DNA of 64,000 bases from Lachnoclostridium sp. GTDB lineage: Bacteria > Bacillota > Clostridia > Lachnospirales > Lachnospiraceae. The position numbers and the translations under genes are program-made. The stretch is taken from positions 39,565 to 103,564 of the forward strand of contig JAMPEY010000009.1 of NCBI GenBank assembly GCA_023664665.1, in the 5' to 3' direction. How positions within the stretch are numbered: the first letter of the stretch is position 1; the number at the start of each line of letters is the position of its first letter. Below, piece by piece: positions 14,648 to 24,373 of this stretch. The notes below the pieces were generated by a model. It worked only from the letters and a program-made list of their open reading frames with translations, was not told where the DNA came from and ran no database searches.

Positions 14648-15649
14648 CTAATTCGTTATCTCTTTCAATAAATCCGACATCCCCTGATACAGCGCGTCCG
14701 AGGATTGGGCTTTTAGGATGACGGATATATAGGGAGCGCCGTTTACATCCTTGGAAAGCAGCATCAGACAGTTGCCCGCCGCATTGGTGGTACCGGTTTT
14801 GCCTCCGATGACGGTGACATTTTCCGGAGCGTTTGCATTTGCATTTCCGTTCAAAAAGCCGTTAGAGTTCTTGACCTTAAGTTCCTTCGCCTTTCCGCTT
14901 TTATCATAATAGGTAGTCTGATAATTGGACATATGAATAATTTCATTGATGGATTCATATTTAATCGCTTCATTAAAAATGAGGTACAGATCATAGGCAG
15001 TGGTATAATGCTCTTCATCCGTCAGTCCATGGGGATTTGCAAAGTGGGTATTGGTCGCTCCGAGGCTTGCCGCCTCCCGGTTCATCATATCCACAAACTC
15101 TTCCACGCTGCCGCCCACATTTTCCGCAATCAACAGCGCCACATCATTTGCCGAATACATTAAAAGGATGTGCAGAGCCTGATCCATGGTCATGGTATCG
15201 CCGCTCTTTACGCCACAGACCTGTGTGCCGGATTCCTTGATGATAACGGCATCCGTCGCCGTCAGAACCTGTTCGGAAGAGCCGTATTTGATTGCCACCA
15301 ATGCCGTCATGATCTTTGTGAGGCTCGCCGGATTCATCCGTGCATGGGCATTCTTGGCATACAGCACATCTTTGTTATTTAAGTCAAACAGGACCGCCGA
15401 TTCTGCCATAGACATGTCCAATTCCGCGCCTCCCGCCACATCCCCCGACACAATGCATAAGTCCTCGGCAAAGGGCGTAACCTTGTTCCCGCCATCAAAG
15501 GCAAGCACATTAAAGCTGCTGACCTCCGAATCCATACGGTATGCCATGGCATATTTATTGCTCCCGCAGCCCATCAGACAGATTCCCACTGCCGCTAATA
15601 CCGCAGCTGCCTCTATCTTCTTCAAAGTTATCTTATTTGTACATCTCAC
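14648..15649 (-). CDS. D-alanyl-D-alanine carboxypeptidase, lipoprotein (DacA/PBP5-like)
   Basis: 333 residues from a GTG at 15649 with GGAG four bases upstream, overlapping the end of mgsA by 17 bases. A lipoprotein signal ends at LMGC (Cys28), so the enzyme is probably lipid-anchored rather than held by a C-terminal amphipathic helix. The penicillin-binding motifs are SLTK (Ser109 nucleophile, Lys112), SAN (166-168) and KTG (284-286). It trims the terminal D-Ala from peptidoglycan stems. The PBP5-type C-terminal domain is absent or very short. Last gene of the shape and division operon. Confidence 0.9.
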   Translation of the reverse strand: MRCTNKITLKKIEAAAVLAAVGICLMGCGSNKYAMAYRMDSEVSSFNVLAFDGGNKVTPFAEDLCIVSGDVAGGAELDMSMAESAVLFDLNNKDVLYAKNAHARMNPASLTKIMTALVAIKYGSSEQVLTATDAVIIKESGTQVCGVKSGDTMTMDQALHILLMYSANDVALLIAENVGGSVEEFVDMMNREAASLGATNTHFANPHGLTDEEHYTTAYDLYLIFNEAIKYESINEIIHMSNYQTTYYDKSGKAKELKVKNSNGFLNGNANANAPENVTVIGGKTGTTNAAGNCLMLLSKDVNGAPYISVILKAQSSDALYQGMSDLLKEITN

Positions 15650-16028
15650 GCCACTCCAAATCTCCTCTGTCTAAAGATTTAATCAACAGCTCCGCACTGG
15701 CAAGATTGGTAGCCAGCGGAATATTATGCATATCGCACAACCGTACTACATTATTTACATCCGGCTCATGGGACTGTGGAGTAAACGGGTCTCTTAAAAA
15801 AATCACCAAATCCATCTGATTCTGTTCAATCTGCGCGCCAATCTGCTGTTCTCCTCCGAGATGCCCCGCCAGATATTTGTGAATATTCAGATTGGTCACT
15901 TCTTCAATCAGTCTTCCCGTAGTGCCGGTTGCATACAAATCATGTTTACTCAGTATCCCCCGATACGCGATACAGAAATTCTGCATCAATTTCTTCTTTG
16001 CATCATGTGCAATCAGCGCAACATTCAT
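15633..16028 (-). CDS. mgsA: Methylglyoxal synthase
   Basis: 131 residues. Converts dihydroxyacetone phosphate to methylglyoxal and phosphate, a bypass that relieves phosphate limitation in glycolysis. Signature sequences are IAHDAKKKLM, ATGTTGRLIEE, GHLGGEQQIGA and DLVIFLRDPFTPQSHEPD, the last holding the catalytic Asp. Sits 21 bases after rodA. This is an unexpected metabolic gene in a shape operon, though the pairing occurs in other Clostridia. Confidence 0.97.
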   Translation of the reverse strand: MNVALIAHDAKKKLMQNFCIAYRGILSKHDLYATGTTGRLIEEVTNLNIHKYLAGHLGGEQQIGAQIEQNQMDLVIFLRDPFTPQSHEPDVNNVVRLCDMHNIPLATNLASAELLIKSLDRGDLEWREMYK

Positions 16029-16049
16029 ATAAATACCCTCATACCCTCT

Positions 16050-17168
16050 CTATAATGATTGGTTATTGCTCCTCTTGGGCTGCAGCCTTACATTCAATAC
16101 TACCCCCATCCCTATATACAGGCTCATCAAAGAAGTCAAACCATAACTCACAAACGGCAGCGGAAGCCCGGTGTTCGGCAGAATGAAAGTAGCCACACCG
16201 ATATTGACAAACCCCTGCACTGCCACCAGCCCACCCATTCCTGCGGCAATAACGGTTCCTCCCACATCCTTTGCCTTCCTTGCCACGGAAATGCATTCCA
16301 GCGCAATGCCCATAAGCAGTATGATCACTGCCGCGCTTCCCTTAAAACCAAATTCCTCTCCTATTACCGCAAAGATAAAATCTGTCTCCTCCTCGGACAG
16401 AAAATTGCCGTTTTTCACGGAGGTAATCTCATTATTTCTATATCCCTTTCCGTCCAATTGTCCCGAACCGATAGCCATAACGGAATTATTCTGCTGTGTA
16501 CGGTCGTCCGAATACTTTTCCGGATCCACAAAAGACAGAATACGGTTTTTCTGGTAAGGCTGCAGGATGGTACTGTCCGGCTGCAATGCCAGAGAAAGCA
16601 CTATAGCGGCTGCGGGAATCACCAGTGCCGCCGCTGCCAGCACCCATTTGAAACTGATGCCTCCGGCAAACATAATAATACAGAAAATCACAATCAACAT
16701 CAGGCTGGTGGAAAGATCCGGCTGTTTATACACCATTACCCACGGAATGCCGACCAATATCACACAGCTTGCAATGACCCTGAGCGAATTAAATTTCTCC
16801 TTATATTTCATAATATACTGTGCAAAGAATAAAATCAATAAAATTTTAGCCAATTCAGAGGGTTGAAAACGCAGACTTCCTATTTCCAGCCAGCGCTGCG
16901 CCACACCGCGCCCCTCTCCCACCAAAAGAACCAATCCCAGCAATGCCAGCATTCCCGCATAGATCAGCCAATTCAGTTTCAGGATTGTGTTGTAATTGAA
17001 AAAAGAAAGTCCCGTCATAAGGGCAAAACCGGCAATCACACCAAAAAGCTGTCTCATCTGCAATGATTCTTCGGCGCTCCCGATGGTAAACACCCCAATA
17101 GCGGAGAGCGCCAGAATCATCAATACTAATTTAAAATCATAATCACGCAGCCTGTAATTTTTAAACAT
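16050..17168 (-). CDS. rodA: Rod-shape determining SEDS glycosyltransferase RodA
   Basis: 372 residues from the ATG at 17168 with GGAG six bases upstream. A SEDS protein with about ten transmembrane helices that polymerises lipid II together with PBP2 in the elongasome. Conserved blocks are RWLEIGSLRFQPSELAK, VYKQPDLSTSL with the catalytic-region Asp, and ETDFIFAVIGEEFGF, and GLPLPFVSYG near the C-terminus. RodA rather than FtsW is inferred from its operon with mreBCD, mrdA and min genes. Confidence 0.92.
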   Translation of the reverse strand: MFKNYRLRDYDFKLVLMILALSAIGVFTIGSAEESLQMRQLFGVIAGFALMTGLSFFNYNTILKLNWLIYAGMLALLGLVLLVGEGRGVAQRWLEIGSLRFQPSELAKILLILFFAQYIMKYKEKFNSLRVIASCVILVGIPWVMVYKQPDLSTSLMLIVIFCIIMFAGGISFKWVLAAAALVIPAAAIVLSLALQPDSTILQPYQKNRILSFVDPEKYSDDRTQQNNSVMAIGSGQLDGKGYRNNEITSVKNGNFLSEEETDFIFAVIGEEFGFKGSAAVIILLMGIALECISVARKAKDVGGTVIAAGMGGLVAVQGFVNIGVATFILPNTGLPLPFVSYGLTSLMSLYIGMGVVLNVRLQPKRSNNQSL

Positions 17169-17210
17169 TTCAATCTCCATAATTCCGCATTGCGAAATCC
17201 CAAGTCCTGC

Positions 17211-17477
17211 TTATTTCTTGCGTAAATCCAAAATGGGAATATTGGCGTACAAAGTCGGCGTCCTTCCGTCTCTGGCGCCCTTGCTCCCCTTCGCGTTAAT
17301 CTGTATATCCATATTTTCCGCATCTATCTTCATGTACTTGGATATTACCTTGGCAATATCCACCTTAATCAGTTCCATCATCTCCGGCGAGCAGTTGACC
17401 CGGTCAGAAATCAGCAAAATCTTGAGTCTGTCCTTGGCAACCTGGCAGGAGCTCTTCCTTCTGAAAAAGTACCTCAT
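17211..17477 (-). CDS. minE: Cell division topological specificity factor MinE
   Basis: 88 residues. N-terminal MRYFFRRKSSCQVAKDRLKILLISDR is the MinD-stimulating and membrane-sensing segment; the C-terminal part (IKVDIAKVISKYMKID onward) is the dimerisation fold. It drives Min oscillation by activating MinD ATPase. Having MinE rather than DivIVA-type control is usual for many Clostridia but not for Bacillus. Sixteen bases separate it from minD. Confidence 0.95.
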   Translation of the reverse strand: MRYFFRRKSSCQVAKDRLKILLISDRVNCSPEMMELIKVDIAKVISKYMKIDAENMDIQINAKGSKGARDGRTPTLYANIPILDLRKK

Positions 17478-17492
17478 ATGCCCCGCCCCCTT

Positions 17493-18326
17493 CTACGCTC
17501 TGTGAAAAATGCCGGTTACTTTTGTCCAGAAGGAAATTCCACGCTCAAAATTAAGAAACGCTACTTCTTTCCCTTCCACTCTTTCCACCACATTGGCGTA
17601 GGCCTGACCGGCGGGTGTATCGTTGCCCACTAACGGTTCTCCCTGATTGGTGGCAATCACCACATTTTCATCGTCGGGAATAATCCCGATCAAAGGAACT
17701 GCCAGAATATCCACCACATCGTTGGCGGACATCATATCTCCCCGTCTCACCATATCCATGCGCAGCCTGTTGATGATCAGATCAATCTTTGAAAATCCTT
17801 TTGCCTCCAAAAGCCCTACAATCCTGTCCGCATCCCTGATAGCGGAAACCTCCGGGGTTGTGACCACAAGAGCCCTGTCTGCGCCCGCGATAGCATTCTG
17901 AAAACCCTGCTCAATGCCTGCGGGACAATCCAAAATAATGTAATCAAACTGTTCTCTCAAGTGGTCGATAACCTTCACCATCTGTCCGGGGGATACCGCC
18001 GACTTATCCCTTGTCTGAGCCGAGGGCATCAGGTAAAGCCCCGGATGGCGCTTGTCCCGTATCAATGCCTGTTTTACCCGGCAGTTTCCCTCCACTACAT
18101 CCACCAGATTATAGACAATACGATTTTCCAACCCCATGACTACATCCAGATTGCGCAGTCCGATATCCGTATCGATAAGGCATACCTTCTTACCCAGCTT
18201 TGCCAGACCTGTTCCTACATTTGCAGATGTGGTGGTCTTACCCACACCGCCTTTTCCTGAAGTGACGACAATGACTTCGGAGCTTTTCGTCTCCGCGGAA
18301 ATGTTGTTTTCCATACCAGCACCCAT
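17493..18326 (-). CDS. minD: Septum site-determining ATPase MinD
   Basis: 277 residues. Deviant Walker A KGGVGKTTTSANVG, switch region DTDIGLRNLDVVMG, and Walker B YIILDCPAGIE. The C-terminal helix FERGISFWTKVTGIFHRA is the amphipathic membrane-targeting sequence. It recruits MinC to the membrane to block FtsZ assembly near the poles. An alternative start is the fifth codon (18314), which would shorten a poorly conserved leader of about 15 residues. Confidence 0.96.
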   Translation of the reverse strand: MGAGMENNISAETKSSEVIVVTSGKGGVGKTTTSANVGTGLAKLGKKVCLIDTDIGLRNLDVVMGLENRIVYNLVDVVEGNCRVKQALIRDKRHPGLYLMPSAQTRDKSAVSPGQMVKVIDHLREQFDYIILDCPAGIEQGFQNAIAGADRALVVTTPEVSAIRDADRIVGLLEAKGFSKIDLIINRLRMDMVRRGDMMSANDVVDILAVPLIGIIPDDENVVIATNQGEPLVGNDTPAGQAYANVVERVEGKEVAFLNFERGISFWTKVTGIFHRA

Positions 18327-18380
18327 ACCTTTCCGTATCCTCCATTTATTGATGTCGTCCCCTGAGCTTTCTCTCCTTTC

Positions 18381-19052
18381 CTAGAAAGAAGCCAGTAATT
18401 CTTTGGTAAGCGGTTCCATAACAATCTTCTCGTTTTTCACATATGCAATTTTCGGTTGTACTTTAGGGCGGATGCCCCACTTGGATTGTTTATCCTTAGA
18501 TTTATATTTGAAATCGCCGATATGTAATCTTTCCGGCTCCATTTCAAGCGCTACCACATAAGCCCGTTCCTGAGTGTTTTCTCCGGCATAGGCTTCTCCG
18601 TATAAACCTCCCAAAACAATAATATTTTTGGCGGATATCACAGTACATCCGGGGTTCACATCCCCCATGATGATAATGCTGTTTTCCGTTTCCAGCACAT
18701 CGTTATTCTTGAGCGTGCCCTTGTAAAACTGCCCTTCATCCCCGCCGGAAAGTTTCTTTTCCACCTGATGCAGGGCCTTGATAAATGTGCGGTTTGTCTC
18801 TGCATTTCTCCCGACAATACAGATAATATTGAGATTACTGTTTTTCTTAATGGTGTCGATGATCTGCAGTTCCTCCACATCCGTGGCTTCCCGCCCCTCA
18901 ATGGAAAGCGCCACTCCCGCCTTTCCAAAGAAGTTCTTCCCCTGCGTAAACTTTAAGGCAATCTCTGACAGAATCTCCTCAAAGGGTACCTCACTGTTCA
19001 AGCGCAATGTGATTCCGTTTTGATAACTTGTAATCTTAACTGCCTCTGCCAT
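18381..19052 (-). CDS. minC: Septum site-determining protein MinC
   Basis: 223 residues. An N-terminal FtsZ-antagonist domain (about 1-100) is followed by a C-terminal beta-helix (about 110-205: GDVNPGCTVISAKNIIVLGGLYGEAYAG) that binds MinD. The run SKDKQSKWGIRPKVQPKIAYV near the end is typical of clostridial MinC. Order minC-minD-minE follows mrdA by 21 bases in the same transcript. Confidence 0.95.
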   Translation of the reverse strand: MAEAVKITSYQNGITLRLNSEVPFEEILSEIALKFTQGKNFFGKAGVALSIEGREATDVEELQIIDTIKKNSNLNIICIVGRNAETNRTFIKALHQVEKKLSGGDEGQFYKGTLKNNDVLETENSIIIMGDVNPGCTVISAKNIIVLGGLYGEAYAGENTQERAYVVALEMEPERLHIGDFKYKSKDKQSKWGIRPKVQPKIAYVKNEKIVMEPLTKELLASF

Positions 19053-19073
19053 AATCCGTAATCTGCTCCTTTT

Positions 19074-22022
19074 CTACAATTCGTTGGAAATACCCGCATC
19101 GGGTGTGTCCGCCGTACCGGTAATGATTTCTTCTTCCTCTGCCAGCCCGTAATGATACATAATAATATCCCGTGTCATCTGCGCCGCATAATCGGATGAA
19201 TATCCGAAAGGAATGCGGGAGGCTATTGCGATTTCAGGATCTTCATAAGGCGCATAACACACAAACAGCGCATGGCTGGGTCTGGATTTGGTCTGCTCCG
19301 CGGTACCTGTCTTACCCGCTACATTCACTGCCAGCCCGTCAAAATAAGTTTTGTTTTCTACCACCTGCCGCATGCCTGTATGGAAAGCTTTCCAATATTC
19401 CTGCGGAATATCAACGGTATTTCTTACCTCCGCATCATATTCCCTTAATACATTTCCATCCGCATCCGCAACATGGTCCAACAATGTCAGATTATAACAA
19501 GTGCCGCTGTTGGCAATCGTGGTGACATATCTGGCAAGCGCAACCGTGGTATAGCTGTTGCTGCCCTGTCCGATGGCGGAAGGCACCGGATTTTCATTGG
19601 ACACGCTGGGCATCGCTTCCGTAATCTCCACTCCCGATTTTTCCGTGAGCCCATACCAATCCGCATATTGATACAAAGTATTGAGTCCCGCCGTCTCATC
19701 ATAGCTTCCCGATCTGGTGGACAGCCTGTAGCCCACCTCGTAGAAGAAATAGTTGCATGAATCACGGATTGCCGTGCTCATTATTTCATTGCCATGTCCG
19801 GAACGCAGCCAGCATCTGGGGGAAGGATTGGTAATCGCCGTGAAAGTACCCGTGCAGTCCACCCTTTCGTTTAAAGTGATGATTCCTTCCATAAGTCCCG
19901 CCGTGGCAGTTACGATTTTAAAGGTGGAACCCGGAGCCGCCTTGGACTGTGTTGCATAATTGTACAGAGGATTGGACTTGTCGGAATTCAGCTTCTCGAA
20001 ATATTCCGCATCCACGGAGTTGGCCATTTTGTTATTGTCATATCCCGGATAGGACACCATGGCAAGCACATCTCCCGTTTTCACGTCAACGATAACCACC
20101 GATGCATTACAGGGGTCAAGGGCAAGCTGCGCCGGCGTAATATCCAGATTGTCGATGCGGTTTTTCATAAATGTGTAAGCGTTCATCCGTCCGTTTTGCA
20201 GGGCTTCTTCCTCGCTTTCTTCCACATCCACCACATTCTGTTCGCACAAAAGCATACAAATCTGTCTTCCGGTTATCACATCGTTCAACAACATATATTT
20301 ATAAAAACGCTTCTGAAATTCCACATTTTTATCAATTAACTGAATCATGACTTCCGTCAGTTGATTGTAGATTTCCTCCGAATCGGAATACTTGCTCTTT
20401 GTATCTAACTTGCTCACATCAATCCAATTCTGGGCAATACAGTATCTCAAATACTCATTCAGACTGATAACCTCATCTACCGCCCATGCTTTCTGTGTCG
20501 CGTCCTCGCTGTCAATGGCAGACGACATGAGAATACCCTGCCCTTTCAAAAGTGCCACAAGATTACTCTGATAAATCTGATACTCTTCGGACAGCTTATT
20601 ATAAGGAGTTTTTTTCTCCTTCAACTCAAGTCTTAAGGTATCATACACCTGTTGCTTGTAGGCAAGATGCTTTTCATAAACCGCCCTCTCCGTCTCCTGC
20701 GCATCCTCCGCCGCAAAATGCTTCATATCCACAATATTGTTATTGATAACCGCAAAATAAACATCATAAATCGGTATTTTGATATCGGAACTGCTGGCAT
20801 TGGGTCCCGCCTTATATTCCTTGGTGTTGATTATCTTGTCCGACACTAATCCCGCAAGCCTTTGTTCCACAATATTATAAGCCGCCATAGTCAGATTTTT
20901 ATCAATGGTCAGATACACATCCTGTCCCGACTGCGCTTCCGTCCTCTCCAAAACCGTCATTACCTTACCGGTTACATCCACGCTTACCTTCTCATTTCCT
21001 TTTGCACCCTGCAGCGTGGTCTCCATATATGCCTCAATACCGCTTTTCCCCACGACATCATTGATATTATAAGAATCCGGTTTGCCGCCTTCGGCCACTT
21101 TCTTTTCATTCAGCTGGGTCAGTTCATCCGAAGAAATTTTTCCGGTATATCCTAAAATATGGGCAAAATATTTGCTGTCCACATAACGGCGCACCGTATC
21201 TTCCACAATGGTCACTCCCGGAAGCTCATCCATATTTTCCATAATGACAGCTACCGTTTTTTCATTCACATCCGTCGCCACCGTGGTTCCTATGTACTTG
21301 CGGTAAGAAGTCAGATTCATATTATAACGGATGGTGACCATTTTCAGCCACTCTTCTCTGGTATAACCTTTTCCGGGGATGAAATCGCTCTTATCATCAC
21401 CCTCTATCTCATAGTCGCCGATGGCAAAACGAATGCCCTTTCCCGAAACCCTGCTTAAATATTCCATGACCTCCGCAGCAGTGGACGCTCTCTGCTCCTC
21501 CGTAAGCTTGTCCACCGTAGCCAGCCCATAAACATCCGCGAGAAATCTGAGGCGGCCGGTTCCGTCCACCGTATAGACAAAGTCGCCGTTCTCATTCAAA
21601 ACAATCTTAAAATCCGTTACTATTTTGTCGCCGTTTTGTTCAATCATGCCAATCAGCTTATAGATTGTCTCGTTCTGTTCTTTATTTTTCTGTTTTGTGG
21701 ACTCAGACTCATTTACATCTTCTATTTTTACGGAATACGCCAGCTCATTATAGGCGAGCACATTTCCGTTTCTGTCAAAAATATTGCCCCTGGTACTGGT
21801 GATATCCCTTGTCTTTTCCGTCAGCAAAATGAAATCATCCATATATTTCTCGCCATACACAATCTGCAGCTTAAAGCAGCGGTATAAGAGGATTCCGCAC
21901 AGCCCGAAGCAGATTAATGTCATTATGGTAAGCCTGCTGGTTATCACACTGATAATATGATCTTTCAGTTCGTCAAACAAATTTCTGCTCACTCCTTCGC
22001 TCTCGGATTTCCAGCTTCTCAT
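19074..22022 (-). CDS. mrdA: Penicillin-binding protein 2 (elongasome transpeptidase) with a large insertion
   Basis: 982 residues, against about 620-720 for most PBP2 proteins. One transmembrane helix (about 33-50), a pedestal/dimerisation region (about 60-360, including TRGNIFDRNGNVLAYN) and a transpeptidase domain with Ser699-Thr-Phe-Lys702, Ser755-Cys-Asn757 and Lys904-Thr-Gly906. Between LTIDKNLTMAAYNIVEQRLA (371-390) and ASVVIVDVKTGDVLAM (640-655), normally only a few dozen residues apart, lie about 250 extra mostly helical, charged residues. The start overlaps mreD by 50 bases; an internal TTG at 21980 touching the mreD stop is an alternative. Cross-links new wall with RodA. Confidence 0.93.
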   Translation of the reverse strand: MRSWKSESEGVSRNLFDELKDHIISVITSRLTIMTLICFGLCGILLYRCFKLQIVYGEKYMDDFILLTEKTRDITSTRGNIFDRNGNVLAYNELAYSVKIEDVNESESTKQKNKEQNETIYKLIGMIEQNGDKIVTDFKIVLNENGDFVYTVDGTGRLRFLADVYGLATVDKLTEEQRASTAAEVMEYLSRVSGKGIRFAIGDYEIEGDDKSDFIPGKGYTREEWLKMVTIRYNMNLTSYRKYIGTTVATDVNEKTVAVIMENMDELPGVTIVEDTVRRYVDSKYFAHILGYTGKISSDELTQLNEKKVAEGGKPDSYNINDVVGKSGIEAYMETTLQGAKGNEKVSVDVTGKVMTVLERTEAQSGQDVYLTIDKNLTMAAYNIVEQRLAGLVSDKIINTKEYKAGPNASSSDIKIPIYDVYFAVINNNIVDMKHFAAEDAQETERAVYEKHLAYKQQVYDTLRLELKEKKTPYNKLSEEYQIYQSNLVALLKGQGILMSSAIDSEDATQKAWAVDEVISLNEYLRYCIAQNWIDVSKLDTKSKYSDSEEIYNQLTEVMIQLIDKNVEFQKRFYKYMLLNDVITGRQICMLLCEQNVVDVEESEEEALQNGRMNAYTFMKNRIDNLDITPAQLALDPCNASVVIVDVKTGDVLAMVSYPGYDNNKMANSVDAEYFEKLNSDKSNPLYNYATQSKAAPGSTFKIVTATAGLMEGIITLNERVDCTGTFTAITNPSPRCWLRSGHGNEIMSTAIRDSCNYFFYEVGYRLSTRSGSYDETAGLNTLYQYADWYGLTEKSGVEITEAMPSVSNENPVPSAIGQGSNSYTTVALARYVTTIANSGTCYNLTLLDHVADADGNVLREYDAEVRNTVDIPQEYWKAFHTGMRQVVENKTYFDGLAVNVAGKTGTAEQTKSRPSHALFVCYAPYEDPEIAIASRIPFGYSSDYAAQMTRDIIMYHYGLAEEEEIITGTADTPDAGISNEL

Positions 22023-22491
22023 TCACCTTCAGTATAAGGGGATAGAGAAACAGCGTGATTACAATGGTATACAGCGCTTCCGGCAGGATAACGCCGGTAA
22101 AATAGTAGGAAAATTGGAATTTTCCCTGAAACATAAACATAAAGATATAACAAATTAATCCATAGGACAAATCACTGGTGATAATCAGCGCCAGCGGCAG
22201 CTTGATATCCTGGGGGTAGAAAATATGGCAGAATTTACCGTTAATATAGCCGATATACATTAAAATAAGGGCATAAAATCCCAAAATTCCGCCAAAAAGC
22301 ACATCATTTAACAAGCCGCAGACAAAACCTATGATAAGCCCTTCCTTTTCTCCCCTCATGAAGCCGAAGGAAGAAGTCAGTATGATCATCAGGTTGGGGA
22401 TGATGCCCGTGTAGGCAATATTGCCGAATACACTGCTCTGCAGCACAAAACACACCAAAATAAATACGGCTGTCACGATTTTTCTACACAT
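21973..22491 (-). CDS. mreD: Rod-shape determining protein MreD
   Basis: 172 residues with about five transmembrane helices (first at 5-25, ending in a charged tail). Conserved features include IIPNLMIILTSSFGFMRGEKEGLIIGFVCGLLNDVLFGG. A membrane component of the elongasome linking MreB/MreC to the wall synthases. The start overlaps the mreC stop by one base, so translation is coupled. Confidence 0.92.
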   Translation of the reverse strand: MCRKIVTAVFILVCFVLQSSVFGNIAYTGIIPNLMIILTSSFGFMRGEKEGLIIGFVCGLLNDVLFGGILGFYALILMYIGYINGKFCHIFYPQDIKLPLALIITSDLSYGLICYIFMFMFQGKFQFSYYFTGVILPEALYTIVITLFLYPLILKVNEKLEIRERRSEQKFV

Positions 22492-23366
22492 TACTCGTTA
22501 TCCTCTATCTGCTGCTTCAAATCCGTAATGACCAGCACCTCGCTCAAATGTTCAAAATCCACCGCCGGGGTCAGATATCCGGATTTGGTCAGATTATTGC
22601 CGTCCCGGTTAATGGTATGTAAATACCCGATTAAAATATTCGGCACATACTTATCACTGATATCCGAAGTGACAATTTTATCTCCTTCCACTGTCTGATC
22701 CTTGCTGTCCACCAACTTGCTGAAGGATATGACGCCCTCCGTCATAAGCTTTAAATCCCCGGAAACGATCAGCTTATCCTCAGTGGCGATTGTCATTGCG
22801 CTGACATTGCTGTTGTCGGAGATAATGGAGGTAACCCTTGCCCAATTAGGTCCGACCGCGGTAATGATACCCACAAGGCCGCCCCCCGCTATCACATTCA
22901 TATTCACTGCAAGACCATCCTGTTCTCCCTTGTCAATCGTAAAGGTAGAATACCAATTGCCGGAGCCTTTGCTGATGATTCTGGCCCCCACCTTTTGATA
23001 CTCCCCATACTGCTCGCTAAGCTCCACAAGCTCCCGCAGCTTGTTTAATTCATATTTGTCCTGCTGAAGCCTTGTATTCTCTTCCGTAAGTTCCGCAATC
23101 TGCTGTTTCAGGCTGGCATTTTCATCCAAAAGAGAACGAATCTGCACCAGCTCTTCCGAACGGTTGGACAGCCAGCTTCCTATCCGGGCGATTCCCTGTT
23201 CAAAAGGCACTATCACATAGCCCACTACCGTATTCAGGGGCTTGTTAAACGCATCCGTCCCAAATGTTATCAGCATTAAGAGCGTGCATATAAATGTTAA
23301 AATAAAAAGGAGATATTTACTCGGCAGAGTAAACTTCTCCCCTTTTCGTTTTATGATTGGGCTCAT
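22491..23366 (-). CDS. mreC: Rod-shape determining protein MreC
   Basis: 291 residues: short cytoplasmic tail, one transmembrane helix (about 17-37), a coiled coil (about 70-115, ending NTRLQQDKYELNKLRELVELSEQ) and the two beta domains (GARIISKGSGNWYSTFTIDKGEQDGLAVNMNVI, GLVGIITAVGPNWARV). Activates PBP2 in the elongasome. The start overlaps mreB by four bases. Confidence 0.95.
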   Translation of the reverse strand: MSPIIKRKGEKFTLPSKYLLFILTFICTLLMLITFGTDAFNKPLNTVVGYVIVPFEQGIARIGSWLSNRSEELVQIRSLLDENASLKQQIAELTEENTRLQQDKYELNKLRELVELSEQYGEYQKVGARIISKGSGNWYSTFTIDKGEQDGLAVNMNVIAGGGLVGIITAVGPNWARVTSIISDNSNVSAMTIATEDKLIVSGDLKLMTEGVISFSKLVDSKDQTVEGDKIVTSDISDKYVPNILIGYLHTINRDGNNLTKSGYLTPAVDFEHLSEVLVITDLKQQIEDNE

Positions 23367-24373
23367 TTACTCATCCCTTCAATTGAATAAGTCAGCGACT
23401 TATAGTTGTCATCTTTGATAATTTTTGAAAGTCCTGCCGCAACGCTTGTGAGAGGATTTTCCGCAACATTTACGGTAAGTCCCGTTCCTGCGGCCAGCCG
23501 CTCCGACAAGTGATTTACCTGAGAAGCTCCTCCCGTCAGATAAATGCCGTGACGGTAAATATCCGCCGCCAATTCCGGAGGCGTACGCTCCAGAATGACC
23601 TTTACATTGTCAATAATGGTATTGAAATGTTCCTCAAGAGCTTCATCCACCAGTTTGGTAGGAATCTCCCTCTCCACCGGAAGCCCTGTCACAATATCCC
23701 TCCCGTAAACAATGGCGCCTTTTCCTTCCCCGGCTAACTCCTTTAAGGAAATCTTCACCGCCTCCGCTGTCTTACCTCCGATAATCAGACTGTATTCCTT
23801 GCGGATGGCAGATTTGATCGCCTCGTCGAACCGAAGCCCGCCGGCCTTGATTAACCGGCTTAATACGATGCCGCCCAATGATAAAATAGAAATCTCCGTA
23901 GTCTCATACCCCACATTTACCACCAGAACGCCTTGGGAATTTTTCACATCAATATCAAGACCTAAACCGTCCGCCACGGCTTTTTCCACTACCATAATCT
24001 TTTTTGCCTTGACATTGGCATCCTTCAGTAAATCATAAAATGCCCTCTTCTCCACATCCGTTACATCGGTAGGCACCGCGATCAGAAAGTCTGCGGGCTT
24101 GAGATTGCCCTTCTGCATATCCGTAATAAAATATTTTATCAGGGTCTCCATATTGCGGATATCCGCAATCACGCCGTTTGAAAGCGGATAGGAAATGTGG
24201 ATGTTGCCGGGAGCCTTTTCATACATCTCGTATGCGGAATCCCCATAAGCAAAAAGCGTGTTCTTATTCTCAATGGCAATCATATTTTTCTCCGCCATGA
24301 TATTATCATCGTTTCTGCTGTAGATTTTGATATTGTTAGTGCCTAAATCGATACCGAATGCATTGTTAGCCAA
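23363..24373 (-). CDS. mreB: Actin-like shape protein MreB
   Basis: 336 residues. Phosphate-1 motif GIDLGTNNIKIY, phosphate-2 VVNVGYETTEISIL, and adenosine motif YLTGGASQ. Filaments under the membrane orient wall synthesis. The start is TTG (24373), inside the radC stop region (eight-base overlap), with GGGG eight bases upstream. The unusual start and overlap imply dosage control by coupling to radC. The sequence is fairly divergent from Bacillus MreB and could be an Mbl-type paralogue. Confidence 0.93.
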   Translation of the reverse strand: MANNAFGIDLGTNNIKIYSRNDDNIMAEKNMIAIENKNTLFAYGDSAYEMYEKAPGNIHISYPLSNGVIADIRNMETLIKYFITDMQKGNLKPADFLIAVPTDVTDVEKRAFYDLLKDANVKAKKIMVVEKAVADGLGLDIDVKNSQGVLVVNVGYETTEISILSLGGIVLSRLIKAGGLRFDEAIKSAIRKEYSLIIGGKTAEAVKISLKELAGEGKGAIVYGRDIVTGLPVEREIPTKLVDEALEEHFNTIIDNVKVILERTPPELAADIYRHGIYLTGGASQVNHLSERLAAGTGLTVNVAENPLTSVAAGLSKIIKDDNYKSLTYSIEGMSK

